Below the pieces are notes generated by a model. It searched no databases, was not told the origin of the DNA, and saw nothing but the letters and a program-made list of their open reading frames with translations. Below are positions 55,345 through 63,859 of a stretch of DNA of 64,000 nt, in pieces (within the stretch, counting starts at the first letter, position 1; every line of letters starts with the position of its first letter). A program made the position numbers and the translations under genes. The DNA is from Thermosynechococcus sp. CL-1 (lineage in GTDB: Bacteria; Cyanobacteriota; Cyanobacteriia; Thermosynechococcales; Thermosynechococcaceae), in the NCBI RefSeq assembly GCF_008386235.1, contig NZ_CP040671.1, positions 620,001 through 684,000 of the forward strand, given 5' to 3'.

Positions 55345-56085
55345 CTAGCGCAGCGGAAAGGTCGCCGTCGGGTTGATCGACGCCGGTACAGTCGGGCGAT
55401 CGCGCCGCGTGGTATCGGGGATTTGCACATTGGCCGTGGACACTGGCTTGAACTGCACAGGCGTCACCTTGACCGATCGTGCCATCTCCAAGAAGTTGCG
55501 AATGTCGCCCCACTTGTAGCGACTGTTCTCTAACTTATCGCGCCAGTAGTCACCATAGCGAGGGGTCACCAGATTAAAGGGGCGATCTTTATAGCGACGA
55601 CGCTGGTAGGGCACGGTGTTATCGCCAAAGTTTTGCGTATATTCGTCACTGTCTACAAGGGTATCGACAAATTTCTGCCAACCGTCGGTGGCAATGCGAA
55701 TGGACCACGCCAGTTCTTCATCTTTGTTGTAAGGGGCACGCCCAAGGAGCCGCTTCAGGGCAATTTCCACCAAGCGATAGTTGGAGTTCGTCTCCACCAC
55801 CAAGCGACGGAATGTCTCCGATTTGGCCAAGCCGCGAATAAAATCCCGTACCGAAATGGCACGATTGGCTAGTTGGGACTCCAAATGGGGCTGGCGGGTA
55901 CTCTTGAGGACAACGTGTTCACTAAACACTTGGCGATAGGCTGCCCAAATCAGTTCATCAATATCCGACTGATCCACTGCATCCTCAAGGGAATAGCGCC
56001 AAGGGGTGTCTTCATTGGGCACTTCATAGCCCGGTACCCGCTGATTTTGGGAACTAGGGGCATAGCTCAGCAAGGGAATCGTCAT
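55345..56085 (-). CDS. cpcG2: Phycobilisome rod-core linker CpcG2
   Basis: 246 residues, domain features as for its neighbours ([57 protein letters not shown]). Residues 190-246 form a linker tail with SVKVTPVQFKPVSTANVQIP. It joins phycocyanin rods to the allophycocyanin core. Starts 3 bases after the cpcG1 stop region and precedes cpcG4 by 33 bases. Confidence 0.88.
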   Translation of the reverse strand: MTIPLLSYAPSSQNQRVPGYEVPNEDTPWRYSLEDAVDQSDIDELIWAAYRQVFSEHVVLKSTRQPHLESQLANRAISVRDFIRGLAKSETFRRLVVETNSNYRLVEIALKRLLGRAPYNKDEELAWSIRIATDGWQKFVDTLVDSDEYTQNFGDNTVPYQRRRYKDRPFNLVTPRYGDYWRDKLENSRYKWGDIRNFLEMARSVKVTPVQFKPVSTANVQIPDTTRRDRPTVPASINPTATFPLR

Positions 56086-56088
56086 GGC

Positions 56089-56922
56089 TTACACCTTTGG
56101 TTGAGAGGGCAAATAACGATAGGGCAACGCAACGGGCACAGGTTTGACCGGTGTCGGCGGCAAATCCCGCTCTTGGGCGGTGTTGGGAACCGTCACCAAA
56201 CTGGAGGTGGCCCGTGCCACATGGCGTTGAGTATCGAGGGTAGGCACCACAATTGAACGCGCCATAGAGAGGAAGTTGGCTGGAATCGCGCCGCGGATAA
56301 TTTGCTTGTCCAGTGGCCCTGCGGTGTAGTAGCGCACTTGATAGTAAGAACGACCACTCAGGGACATTTCCTTGTTGCGCCAGTAGTCGCTGTAGCGGGG
56401 ATTAACGAGGTTAAAAGGACGCGCCATGCGCCGCCGCCGTTGGTAGGGGACAATATCGGCACCAAAGTTTTGCTGGTACTCGTCGCTGTCCACCAAGGCA
56501 TCAATAAATCCTTCTAGGCCACGGGTGGCTAAAATAATTGACCAAGCAATCTGCTCCTGCTGGCCATAGGTGGGGCGGCCAAGGAATCGCTTGAAGGAGA
56601 CATCCACGAGGCGGTAATTGGAATTGACGGCTGCCACTTGCTCGCGATAGACCTCGGACTTACCCAAGCCACGGATAAAATCCTGTACGGAAATGGCACG
56701 ATTGCGCAGTTGGGATTCTAGGAAGGGCTGACGGTAGGAGGCCAAAATCAGGTGCTCGCTGAAAATTTGGCGATAGGCTGCCCAAATCAGGGCATCCACG
56801 TCTGCGGCATCGGTGGCATCGGTGAGGCGGTAGATGACGGGATCATCCTCGGCGGGGACTTCATAACTGACCACCCGCTGGTCAAGGGTTCTGGGCTTCA
56901 CAGCCAGCAAGGGTAACGACAT
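56089..56922 (-). CDS. cpcG1: Phycobilisome rod-core linker CpcG1
   Basis: 277 residues, the longest of the three paralogues. MSLPLLAVKPRTLDQRVVSYE, DAADVDALIWAAYRQIFSEH, FIRGLGKSEVY and FLGRPTYGQQE mark the linker domain, with an extended C-terminal half (SYYQVRYYTAGPLDKQII, then VPVALPYRYLPSQPKV) that would bind the core. No hydrophobic C-terminal segment of the photosystem-I type (CpcL) is present. It follows cpcF by 15 bases. Confidence 0.9.
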   Translation of the reverse strand: MSLPLLAVKPRTLDQRVVSYEVPAEDDPVIYRLTDATDAADVDALIWAAYRQIFSEHLILASYRQPFLESQLRNRAISVQDFIRGLGKSEVYREQVAAVNSNYRLVDVSFKRFLGRPTYGQQEQIAWSIILATRGLEGFIDALVDSDEYQQNFGADIVPYQRRRRMARPFNLVNPRYSDYWRNKEMSLSGRSYYQVRYYTAGPLDKQIIRGAIPANFLSMARSIVVPTLDTQRHVARATSSLVTVPNTAQERDLPPTPVKPVPVALPYRYLPSQPKV

Positions 56923-56937
56923 AACTTTCCAATCCTT

Positions 56938-57579
56938 TTAGGTGTGCATGGACAGAGAGTCCCTCTGGAGGGCAAGTTGACAACGGGAACGCACAACAAT
57001 GTCGGGGTCGCGATCGCTCAAATGATTGAGGAGGAAACGCACCGCTTCCCGAAGGACACGAGCAGCCGCCTGCTGATGCAGATGATCGAGGGCAACACCC
57101 ACGGCATAGCGAACCGCCCAATCCGCTGCTTCACTGTTGCGTTGAAGAACTGTGAGTGCTTCCCTTAATTGAGCCTCTCTTGCCGTCTCTTCAGGGATTA
57201 ACTGCCAGCGGAGCGTTCCTAAGGCCTTTGTGGCGGCGCGACGAACACTGGGGGCAAAATCCGACTGCGCGGCAGCCAATAAGACCCGTAGGGCGGCAGG
57301 ATGACCAATGCTTCCCAAAACTCGCACCCCATAGGCACGGGCACCGTAGTTGTATCCATCCAACTGTGCCAACAGCGGCTCCACGACAGCATCCCCAAGG
57401 GCAATGAGGCCTGCCACAGCGGCTTGGGCAGCAGCGGGGTTGTTGTACCCCAAAACCGCAATCAGCGTGGGAATGGCAGCGGTGTCTTTTTGCTGGGCAA
57501 GCTGAACCACCGCCTCGCATAGGGCAGGAGCAGAGGTGGCGGTCTCAACGGCATGGATATAGGGATGGAGATCACTCAC
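56938..57579 (-). CDS. cpcF: Phycocyanobilin lyase subunit CpcF
   Basis: 213 residues of HEAT-like repeats (YNNPAAAQAAVAGLIALGD, IGHPAALRVLLAAAQ, VRRAATKALGTLR). With CpcE it attaches phycocyanobilin to Cys84 of CpcA. Starts with GTG overlapping the cpcE stop (GTGA), so the two are coupled. Confidence 0.95.
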   Translation of the reverse strand: MSDLHPYIHAVETATSAPALCEAVVQLAQQKDTAAIPTLIAVLGYNNPAAAQAAVAGLIALGDAVVEPLLAQLDGYNYGARAYGVRVLGSIGHPAALRVLLAAAQSDFAPSVRRAATKALGTLRWQLIPEETAREAQLREALTVLQRNSEAADWAVRYAVGVALDHLHQQAAARVLREAVRFLLNHLSDRDPDIVVRSRCQLALQRDSLSMHT

Positions 57580-58391
57580 AGCAGTTGATCCAATCCTTGA
57601 AAGAGGGAGAGGGTCTGTTCGGCTGGGGCGGCCTGCCGCAGTTGCTGGCTGAGGATGCCGTGGAGGGCAATGAGCTTGAAGCTCGCTTCAACACCCGCCT
57701 GCAAAATAGCCTCTGCTGCGGGTAGATAGCCCATCGCTCCCAAATCCAGAAGCGCTGTCCGCCGCAGTTGCACATCCTCACTGTTGAGAGCCGCCAGCAG
57801 GCGATCGCCATACTCGGCCGCTCCCGTGAGCTGAAAAAGTGCCCGCGCGGCGGCAAATTGGACTCGCGGCATCTCATGGGCCAAGAATGGCTCAATCAGG
57901 GCAATGGCTTCAGTGGCACCGAGCTGACCCAAGCTTTCAATCACAGCTTCCACCGGCTGCACTAAATGCGGGCGCCCGGGGACGAGCCGCGCCATTGCCA
58001 CACCCCCTTCTAGGAGCGCTTGTAGGGGCGCGATCGCTTGGGGATCTCCCAACTGACCAAGGGCAATGGCCGCCGCCTCACGGACATAAAAATCCTCGCA
58101 GCGCAAGCACTCAATTAACGCCGGTACGGCTTGGCGATCGCCTAACTTGCCCAAGGCACGGGCGGCATTTCGTCGCAGAGGGTAGCCCCCCAATTCTGTG
58201 CGATCGGCCTCATCGGCTAAAGCCATCATCAAAGCGCTGACAATGGCCTGCCGCTCCGCTGCTGTTGCTGTTTCTAAGCCAAACTTCCCCAGCCACCACG
58301 CCGCATAGTAGCGGAGACTGGTATCCGTCCCCTGAAGCTGCGCCAGCATTTGGGGAACCGTCAGTTGTACCGGTTCAGAGACCGCCGTCAT
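57576..58391 (-). CDS. cpcE: Phycocyanobilin lyase subunit CpcE
   Basis: 271 residues. HEAT-like repeats throughout (YYAAWWLGKFGLETA, LRRNAARALGKLGDRQAV, VREAAAIALGQLGDPQA), the expected fold of the CpcE/F bilin lyase. I chose ATG at 58391 with GGAGAGGGA just upstream; starts at 58406 or 58484 would add residues outside the family. The cpcD stop lies 22 bases upstream. Confidence 0.94.
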   Translation of the reverse strand: MTAVSEPVQLTVPQMLAQLQGTDTSLRYYAAWWLGKFGLETATAAERQAIVSALMMALADEADRTELGGYPLRRNAARALGKLGDRQAVPALIECLRCEDFYVREAAAIALGQLGDPQAIAPLQALLEGGVAMARLVPGRPHLVQPVEAVIESLGQLGATEAIALIEPFLAHEMPRVQFAAARALFQLTGAAEYGDRLLAALNSEDVQLRRTALLDLGAMGYLPAAEAILQAGVEASFKLIALHGILSQQLRQAAPAEQTLSLFQGLDQLL

Positions 58392-58413
58392 TCCCTCTCC
58401 AGACATCAGCCAA

Positions 58414-58650
58414 TTAGGAGGCGACCACGGGGGTAATGGAAACGATTTTGCCCCCCATGCGGGTAATGCGCTGCATCTCTTCATTCATGCGGTTGTAGGG
58501 CACCGTAATAAAGGTGCTACCGCTGCGCCGAATCGGAAACCCCATTTTGTCAGTTTCTTCGTTTTGACGCAGACCCACAACCTCGTAGCGGAAAACGCGA
58601 GCGCCGGAGGGGCTAAGGGCAGCACTTCCAGACGCAGTTTGACCAAACAT
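58414..58650 (-). CDS. cpcD: Rod-capping linker CpcD
   Basis: 78 residues consisting of a single CpcD domain (RVFRYEVVGLRQNEE ... FITVPYNRMNEEMQRITRMGGKIVSI). It caps the outer end of the phycocyanin rod and limits rod length. The same domain recurs at the C-terminus of CpcC. Confidence 0.95.
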   Translation of the reverse strand: MFGQTASGSAALSPSGARVFRYEVVGLRQNEETDKMGFPIRRSGSTFITVPYNRMNEEMQRITRMGGKIVSITPVVAS

Positions 58651-58693
58651 GACACCTGACTCCCAATCTCAAAAGGACGCTAAACAAACATTC

Positions 58694-59557
58694 CTAGGCA
58701 GGATTGACACTGACAATGCGAGCACCCGTGCGCTGAAGCTGCTGCATTTTGCTCGACAGTTGCTCATAGGGCACCAAGAAGGCGGTACTGCTGCGGCGCA
58801 CCCCTGGATAGCCCGGTTGGCGAATGCCCGCCACTTCAATGCGATAGACGCGGCCACTTTCACCAAAGGAACCACCCAAGCAAGCCCGTGGGGGAACATC
58901 GGCACTGGGGGTGTAGTAGGCAAAGGCTGTATCGCTACTCGAAGGCGGCACCACCGTATTGGGACTGTTGGTGGCCAGATCCCGCGCTAAACGGGACATG
59001 CTGCCTTCTGCTTGGGCGCGATCGCTATTGGCATAGCCACGATAGAGACGGAACATGCGGTTAAAGCCCACTGTTTTCTGACCCGGCTGGCTATTAAAGC
59101 CACGGTAATAGGGCACGACCCAATCCCCAAAGCTATCGGTGTATTCGGGGGAATCAATGTAGGAGTCAATGTCGGCATCAAAGCCCTCATTTTCGTAGAG
59201 ATCCAAATGGAAGATTACTTCCGACTCGTCGTAGGGTGCCCGCCCCAACAAATGCTTATAGTTCAGTTCAATGACACGGGTTTGAAAATTGCCGTAGAGA
59301 AACTTCTCTTTGTATAGTTCCGACTTGGCCACTGCGCGCACAAACTCCCGCACGGTAATTTTGCCATTGCGCAACAGTGACTCCGCACTCACCAAACGCT
59401 CCGATGCCATGACATAGTCATTGCCCAAGACCTGACGGTAAACGGCACGGATGACAGTCTCTAGATCTTCCTCGCTCCAGTTGGCACGCAGCTCCACCCG
59501 CGGAGCATCACTGAAGGCGGAGGTACCCAAGCGCGAAGCAGCAGCAGTAATAGCCAC
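58694..59557 (-). CDS. cpcC: Phycocyanin rod linker CpcC
   Basis: 287 residues. N-terminal linker domain ([48 protein letters not shown]) joins two phycocyanin hexamers; the C-terminal 60 residues are a CpcD-like domain ([32 protein letters not shown]). GTG at 59557 with TAGGAG upstream is the start; it gives the family N-terminus [13 protein letters not shown]. It is separated from cpcA by a hairpin-bearing spacer. Confidence 0.95.
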   Translation of the reverse strand: MAITAAASRLGTSAFSDAPRVELRANWSEEDLETVIRAVYRQVLGNDYVMASERLVSAESLLRNGKITVREFVRAVAKSELYKEKFLYGNFQTRVIELNYKHLLGRAPYDESEVIFHLDLYENEGFDADIDSYIDSPEYTDSFGDWVVPYYRGFNSQPGQKTVGFNRMFRLYRGYANSDRAQAEGSMSRLARDLATNSPNTVVPPSSSDTAFAYYTPSADVPPRACLGGSFGESGRVYRIEVAGIRQPGYPGVRRSSTAFLVPYEQLSSKMQQLQRTGARIVSVNPA

Positions 59558-59591
59558 GGTACAAACTCCTAAATATCGAGGGTACAAACAA

Positions 59592-59652
59592 GCCCGGTGC
59601 TGTAAACAAAGGGTCAGCCCAACGCCGACAACATCTGCTTACCTCACCGGGC
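59592..59652 (-). promoter_or_regulatory. cpcA-cpcC intergenic stem-loop
   Basis: GCCCGGTG (59645-59652 read on minus) and CACCGGGC (59592-59599) form a perfect 8-bp stem around a 45-base loop. There is no U-run after it. Such structures between cpcBA and the linker genes are where transcripts are terminated partly or processed, giving an excess of cpcBA message. Confidence 0.6.
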
Positions 59653-59670
59653 AACGAAGGGAAACGCCTA

Positions 59671-60159
59671 TTAGCTGAGGGCGTTAATGGCGTAGTCGAT
59701 GTAGGCGTTGGCTTCCACCGCAGCTTGGCCCGTCAAGCCATGATTGGCTTTGATGTATTTCAGAGCTTCCACATACCAGCTTGGGGAGAGATCAAACGTG
59801 CTGTTGATTTCAGACAAGCCAGCGATGAGGTACTCATCCATCGGACCAGTGCCACCGGCAACGAGGCAGTAGGTCACCATCCGCAGGTAGTAGCCGATGT
59901 CACGGGCGCACTTGGCTTTGCCTTCGGGGGTCGAGGCATATTGAGAGCCTTGCATGGTGGTGGTGTAGGGGAATTTTTGGTACACCGCTTGGGCTGCGCC
60001 GTCAATCAGGCTCTGAGCATTGTTGGTCAGGGCGCGAGCAGCTTCCATGCTGGCCACAGCGCGCTTGAAGCGACCGTCAACCGCTTGCAGCTCGGTGTTG
60101 CTAAGGAAACGACCTTGGGTATCAGCGGCGGCAATAGCTTCAGTAATCGGCGTTTTCAT
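59671..60159 (-). CDS. cpcA: C-phycocyanin alpha subunit
   Basis: 162 residues with a globin-like fold. The bilin attachment Cys84 lies in [15 protein letters not shown], and N-terminus [25 protein letters not shown] is typical. One phycocyanobilin is attached by CpcE/CpcF encoded downstream. 68 bases after cpcB. Confidence 0.98.
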   Translation of the reverse strand: MKTPITEAIAAADTQGRFLSNTELQAVDGRFKRAVASMEAARALTNNAQSLIDGAAQAVYQKFPYTTTMQGSQYASTPEGKAKCARDIGYYLRMVTYCLVAGGTGPMDEYLIAGLSEINSTFDLSPSWYVEALKYIKANHGLTGQAAVEANAYIDYAINALS

Positions 60160-60227
60160 GGATAAAATATCTCCCTAAAAAATGTGCGTGTTCAGAACGG
60201 TCAAAGTTACAAGACGGTAGCTGTGTC

Positions 60228-60746
60228 TTAGGCAACAGCGGCAGCGGCACGATCAAAGTAGCCAGCAATCTCAGACATCAGGGCACTGCAATCGCCAGGG
60301 GTGATGCCATTGGGATCATTGGCGATCGCGATCGCGGCATCTTTCATTTTTTGGATAGCCACAGCCACGGAGGAGCCGGGGGTACCAAGGGCTTGGTAGG
60401 TTTCCCGCAGACCGTTCAAGCAGCGATCATCGAGCACGCTGGAGTCACCGGCCAAAATGGCGTAGGTCACATAGCGCAAGATGATTTCCATGTCGCGCAG
60501 GCAAGCAGCCATACGACGGTTGGTGTAAGCATTCCCACCGGGTTGGATCAGTTGGGGTTGCTCTGCAAAGAGGGCACGAGCAGCGTTAGCAACGATCGTG
60601 GAGGCATTGCTGGTGATGCGGTTGACGGCATCCAGACGCTTGTTGCCTTCTTTCACCAAGTTGGACAGGGCATCGAACTGGGCGTTGGTGAGGAATTCAC
60701 CGCGGGCATCGGCCTGAGCGACAACTTTGGCAAATGCATCTAGCAT
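60228..60746 (-). CDS. cpcB: C-phycocyanin beta subunit
   Basis: 172 residues. Attachment cysteines are Cys82 in [16 protein letters not shown] and Cys153 in [12 protein letters not shown]. Asn72 in the [10 protein letters not shown] segment is the usual methylation site. The first gene of the cpc operon; GGAGAATT precedes its ATG. Confidence 0.98.
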
Positions 60747-61179
60747 GGATCAATTCTCCTTAAAGGTTGTTAAAGAAGTTAGAACTTCTTGACATTCCTG
60801 CCCCTAGCGGGATTGCAAGATTTTTATGGTGTTTTTGTGTCAACCCATAAAGGCTGTGTCAAGCAACCTTAGAGCGACCAAGCTGATCCTTGGTGTGGAT
60901 ATGTCAGGTCACGAACACCACAGTGGTGGGTGCCGGAAAGGTCGAATAACAGCCTGTGTTTCCCTAGGTGAGGTCAACAACCGTGCTGTTAAACCCTTCA
61001 GGTATTTCTTATACAATGCAGTGGGAAACCTGTTTCGCCGTAGTTATTAATTTGTAAAATACTTTTGTGAGATAAATTAAGCTTCCCGCGATCGCCATAA
61101 AATTGGTGCGATTTGTCCTAAGTTTTTCCTAAGTTTTGTGAAGTTTCTTTAACATTATTCTCAGGAAGTTACGATCCAC
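60747..61179. promoter_or_regulatory. cpc / uracil-DNA glycosylase divergent control region
   Basis: 433 bases without a supportable gene. The strong cpc promoter must lie here; a possible minus-strand -10 is TATAAG at about 61007-61012, implying a leader of about 250 bases. CCTAAGTTTT occurs twice at 61117-61126 and 61128-61137, an 11-base-spaced direct repeat. A 74-codon plus-strand frame at 60826-61050 is rejected. Confidence 0.55.
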
Positions 61180-61887
61180 ATGAGTGAACCGTTGCAATTT
61201 AGCTTATTTGACACCCCCACCGAGGCCGAACCTGCACCAGCGACGCCCCTTGATGCTGCCACCTACGATCAAATTCCACTGCGGGCTGAGGTGCCCATTC
61301 CCGCCGGTACCTACCGCGACTTGGAGGCGCTTGCGGCGCATTGTCAGCAGTGTCAACGCTGTGGCTTAGCGGCCACCCGTACCCATGTGGTGGTCAGCCG
61401 GGGTAATCCCGCCGCCAAGCTGATGATTATTGGGGAAGGACCGGGTCAAGCGGAGGATGAAACGGGTCGCCCCTTTGTTGGCAAGGCAGGGCAGCTCCTC
61501 GATAAAATCCTTGCTTCGGTCAATCTCGACAGTGAGCGGGATGCCTATATTTGCAACATTGTTAAATGCCGTCCCCCTGGTAACCGTGTCCCAACACCCG
61601 TGGAAGCAGCGGCCTGTTTGCCCTACCTCCTAGAGCAGATTCGCTTAGTCAATCCCCGCATTATTCTGCTGGCGGGGGCAACGGCTGTCTCTGGATTGCT
61701 GAAAGATAATCGCGGCATTACCAAAATTCGTGGCCAGTGGATTGAATGGCAGGGACGCTGGTGTATGCCGATTTTTCATCCTGCTTATCTGTTGCGAAAT
61801 AACTCGCGGGAGCCGGGCAGTCCCAAGTGGCTAACGTGGCAGGATATGCAAGCCGTGCGCGATCGCCTGCGCCAACTCGATGCTTAG
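61180..61887 (+). CDS. Family 4 uracil-DNA glycosylase
   Basis: 235 residues. Fe-S cluster Cys in CQQCQRCGLAATR and in later CRPPG and AACLPYL; active-site motifs MIIGEGPGQAEDETGRPFVGKAG and FHPAYLLRN. This thermostable UDG family removes uracil from DNA arising by cytosine deamination, fitting a thermophile. The first 50 residues are a variable acidic tail. It ends 1 base before the convergent PadR gene. Confidence 0.94.
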   Translation: MSEPLQFSLFDTPTEAEPAPATPLDAATYDQIPLRAEVPIPAGTYRDLEALAAHCQQCQRCGLAATRTHVVVSRGNPAAKLMIIGEGPGQAEDETGRPFVGKAGQLLDKILASVNLDSERDAYICNIVKCRPPGNRVPTPVEAAACLPYLLEQIRLVNPRIILLAGATAVSGLLKDNRGITKIRGQWIEWQGRWCMPIFHPAYLLRNNSREPGSPKWLTWQDMQAVRDRLRQLDA

Positions 61888-61888
61888 A

Positions 61889-62248
61889 TTACTCCTGACG
61901 GTGGGGATGTTCCTGCAAATAGCGTAGCCAAAGCTCCGAAAGTTCCCGCGCCTGTTGCTCCTTTTCGCCAACAATGTGGTACATTCGCCGCGGCCGACCG
62001 CGACCTTCCACCTTCTTCCAATAACCATCAATAATTCCCTCATCCTCGAGGAATTTGAGGGCGCTGTAAAGAACCGTATCAGAAAGGCGGTAAAGAGGAT
62101 ATTCGTTTTCAATGGCTTGAATCAGCGCCGTGCCATAGGAGTCCCCCTTTTCCACAAGGGTATAGAGCACATAGCACACCGCAACTTCCTTGCTCAGGTA
62201 AACAGGCGGTGGCTGGCGGAAAAAGGTGTAGATATCTTCCAGTTTCAT
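61889..62248 (-). CDS. pex: PadR-family protein, Pex-like
   Basis: 119 residues. Winged-helix PadR domain: VAVCYVLYTLVEKGDSYGTALIQ, YRLSDTVLYSALKFLEDEGII, KKVEGRGRPRRMYHIV. PadR regulators respond to small effectors; in Synechococcus, Pex is a PadR-type protein that binds the kaiA promoter and lengthens the circadian period. Length and opening (DIYTFFRQPPPVYLSKE) fit Pex, from memory, but a general PadR repressor is not excluded. Confidence 0.7.
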   Translation of the reverse strand: MKLEDIYTFFRQPPPVYLSKEVAVCYVLYTLVEKGDSYGTALIQAIENEYPLYRLSDTVLYSALKFLEDEGIIDGYWKKVEGRGRPRRMYHIVGEKEQQARELSELWLRYLQEHPHRQE

Positions 62249-62639
62249 AACCTTATCCTCAGCAATGGGCTACTGCTGATCCATTGACTCCCCAAAATTC
62301 CTCAGATCATGGAAGCGTCTGAATTCAACTCTGTTGCTCCAAATGATAGAAAACACAAATACTCCCCCCTTAATGTCAGCACTTGCCTCTAGCCTCATAT
62401 AGCGCATGAAAGTCACTAAGTATTTATCACTACCAAGACTACAATATTGTTTTACAACCCTTTCCTGAAATATAGGAGAAACAGTCTTCTCCCGTATCGG
62501 CTTTCACGATTTTAAGCGTGGGCCATCCTTGTGCAAAGGGCTATACTTCTGATTTTAGGAAGTCTGAGAGAAAAGTGTTCCTTGCATCATAATTCCGCAG
62601 TTGGCAAAAATCAAGTCATTGGCTTGTTGCAAATTGATT
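62249..62639. other. pex upstream region, 391 bases without a gene
   Basis: Located between the LigT-like gene stop and the pex start, both minus strand. It contains the perfect 10-base palindrome ACAATATTGT (62441-62450) as a candidate PadR operator, AT-rich sequence, and no coding frame I accept. No clear terminator after the LigT-like gene. Confidence 0.5.
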
Positions 62640-63200
62640 TCAAGGGGCATCAGGGGCAAGATTTCTTAACAAAAATTCACGATAAATCTGCCAGCGGCGG
62701 CCATTGTGCACCAGCAGTGTGAGGTGGGATACCCAACAGCGAGCCGCAAAGGATTGTGCTTGAAAGTCTGCCCAAGCGTGGCGAAAGTTGTCCTTGGTTA
62801 AATCACGAAAGGCGATCGTCATGTGGGGGGTAAAAGGGTGCCGCTGGGTGGAGGGAAGGTTCAAGGGTTGAGCTACGCTCTTAACTAAGTTGGCTTGGAG
62901 CATTTTCAGATCTGGGGTGGCGGCAACATGAATGTAAATGACCCGCGGCGGAAAGGCAGCAAAGCCATTGAGAATCAATTCCACTGGAGCAGCTTGGCGG
63001 GAAAAGGTTTCTAGGGCTTGCTCTAGATCTGCTACTGCTACATGTGGCCACCAAAAGGGGGGATAGAGGGTGACGTGGGGTGGGGAGCGTAGTGCTGCTT
63101 GGGTTTGGTAGCGATCGCAACAATACTGCTTGAGGCGGGTGACTTCAGCCTGAATGTCAGCATTGGGCAACAAAGCAATAAAGTAATGCCGCCGGTTCAT
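62640..63200 (-). CDS. LigT-like 2'-5' RNA ligase/phosphodiesterase family protein
   Basis: 186 residues. Two HxT motifs of the 2H phosphoesterase family are present: HVTLYPP near residue 42 and HMTIAF near residue 127. It should act on 2',3'-cyclic phosphate or 2'-5' bonds in RNA; in vivo role uncertain. ATG (63198-63200) overlaps the upstream methyltransferase stop by one base (TAATG), so the genes are coupled. Confidence 0.85.
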   Translation of the reverse strand: MNRRHYFIALLPNADIQAEVTRLKQYCCDRYQTQAALRSPPHVTLYPPFWWPHVAVADLEQALETFSRQAAPVELILNGFAAFPPRVIYIHVAATPDLKMLQANLVKSVAQPLNLPSTQRHPFTPHMTIAFRDLTKDNFRHAWADFQAQSFAARCWVSHLTLLVHNGRRWQIYREFLLRNLAPDAP

Positions 63201-63856
63201 TAGCGCTGTGCCACAACGGTCCAATGGCGATCGGAGGTGAGGGTGGCTTGCCACTGCTGCGGCGGCTGCGGCAAGGTTTTGAACAGATCCCTCATTTCCG
63301 TTAAGGTCAGTGCCGCATGGAGCGAATCGGCAAACAGTTGCCGTTGTTGGGGCGTGTCTTGACCCGCATATTGGTCAACCAAGGCTTGCAGTTCTGCCCG
63401 CGTTTGCGGACGACAGAGATCGCGGATAAACAGGGTGCCTTGGGGACGGAGCACCCGCAGCATTTCCCCTAGGGCAGGCTGGGGATCGGCTAAGTGATGG
63501 ACAAGGCTATTGCTGATAACGACATCAAAACTCGCTGCGGCAAAGGGCAAGGCTTTGGCATCCCCTTGCATAAAGTTTAATTGGGGACTGTGGTGCCGGG
63601 CGATCGCCAGCATGGCTGGACTGAGGTCAATCCCTGTTAGTTGCCAATGGGGATAGCGTTGATGCAGCATTTGCAGAATCCGCCCGTTCCCTGTACCCAC
63701 ATCTAAAACTTTTAGAGGTTGCTCAACACTGGCTAAGACTGCGGCTAAATCTTCACAGAAGACGGCATTAACGGCAGTAAAATCCATGGCGTCATAGGCG
63801 GCAGCCGTTTCTGGCGTTTCCATGACCTCAGGTTCAAGAATGCGTTGCAGCGGCAT
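63200..63856 (-). CDS. Class I SAM-dependent methyltransferase
   Basis: 218 residues. SAM-binding VLDVGTGNGRILQML near residue 50, GDAKALPFAAASFDVVISNSLVHHL (motifs II-III) and LRPQGTLFIRDLCRP. Resembles UbiE/methyltransf_11 proteins, though with no substrate marker. It precedes the LigT-like gene. Confidence 0.85.
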   Translation of the reverse strand: MPLQRILEPEVMETPETAAAYDAMDFTAVNAVFCEDLAAVLASVEQPLKVLDVGTGNGRILQMLHQRYPHWQLTGIDLSPAMLAIARHHSPQLNFMQGDAKALPFAAASFDVVISNSLVHHLADPQPALGEMLRVLRPQGTLFIRDLCRPQTRAELQALVDQYAGQDTPQQRQLFADSLHAALTLTEMRDLFKTLPQPPQQWQATLTSDRHWTVVAQR

Positions 63857-63859
63857 AGG

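Noticed and set aside
60826-61050. 74-codon plus-strand frame upstream of cpcB
   Set aside because: Antisense to the expected cpc leader, no ribosome-binding site, composition unlike a real protein.
62531-62722. 63-codon plus-strand frame
   Set aside because: Overlaps the end of the LigT-like gene antisense and has no family resemblance.
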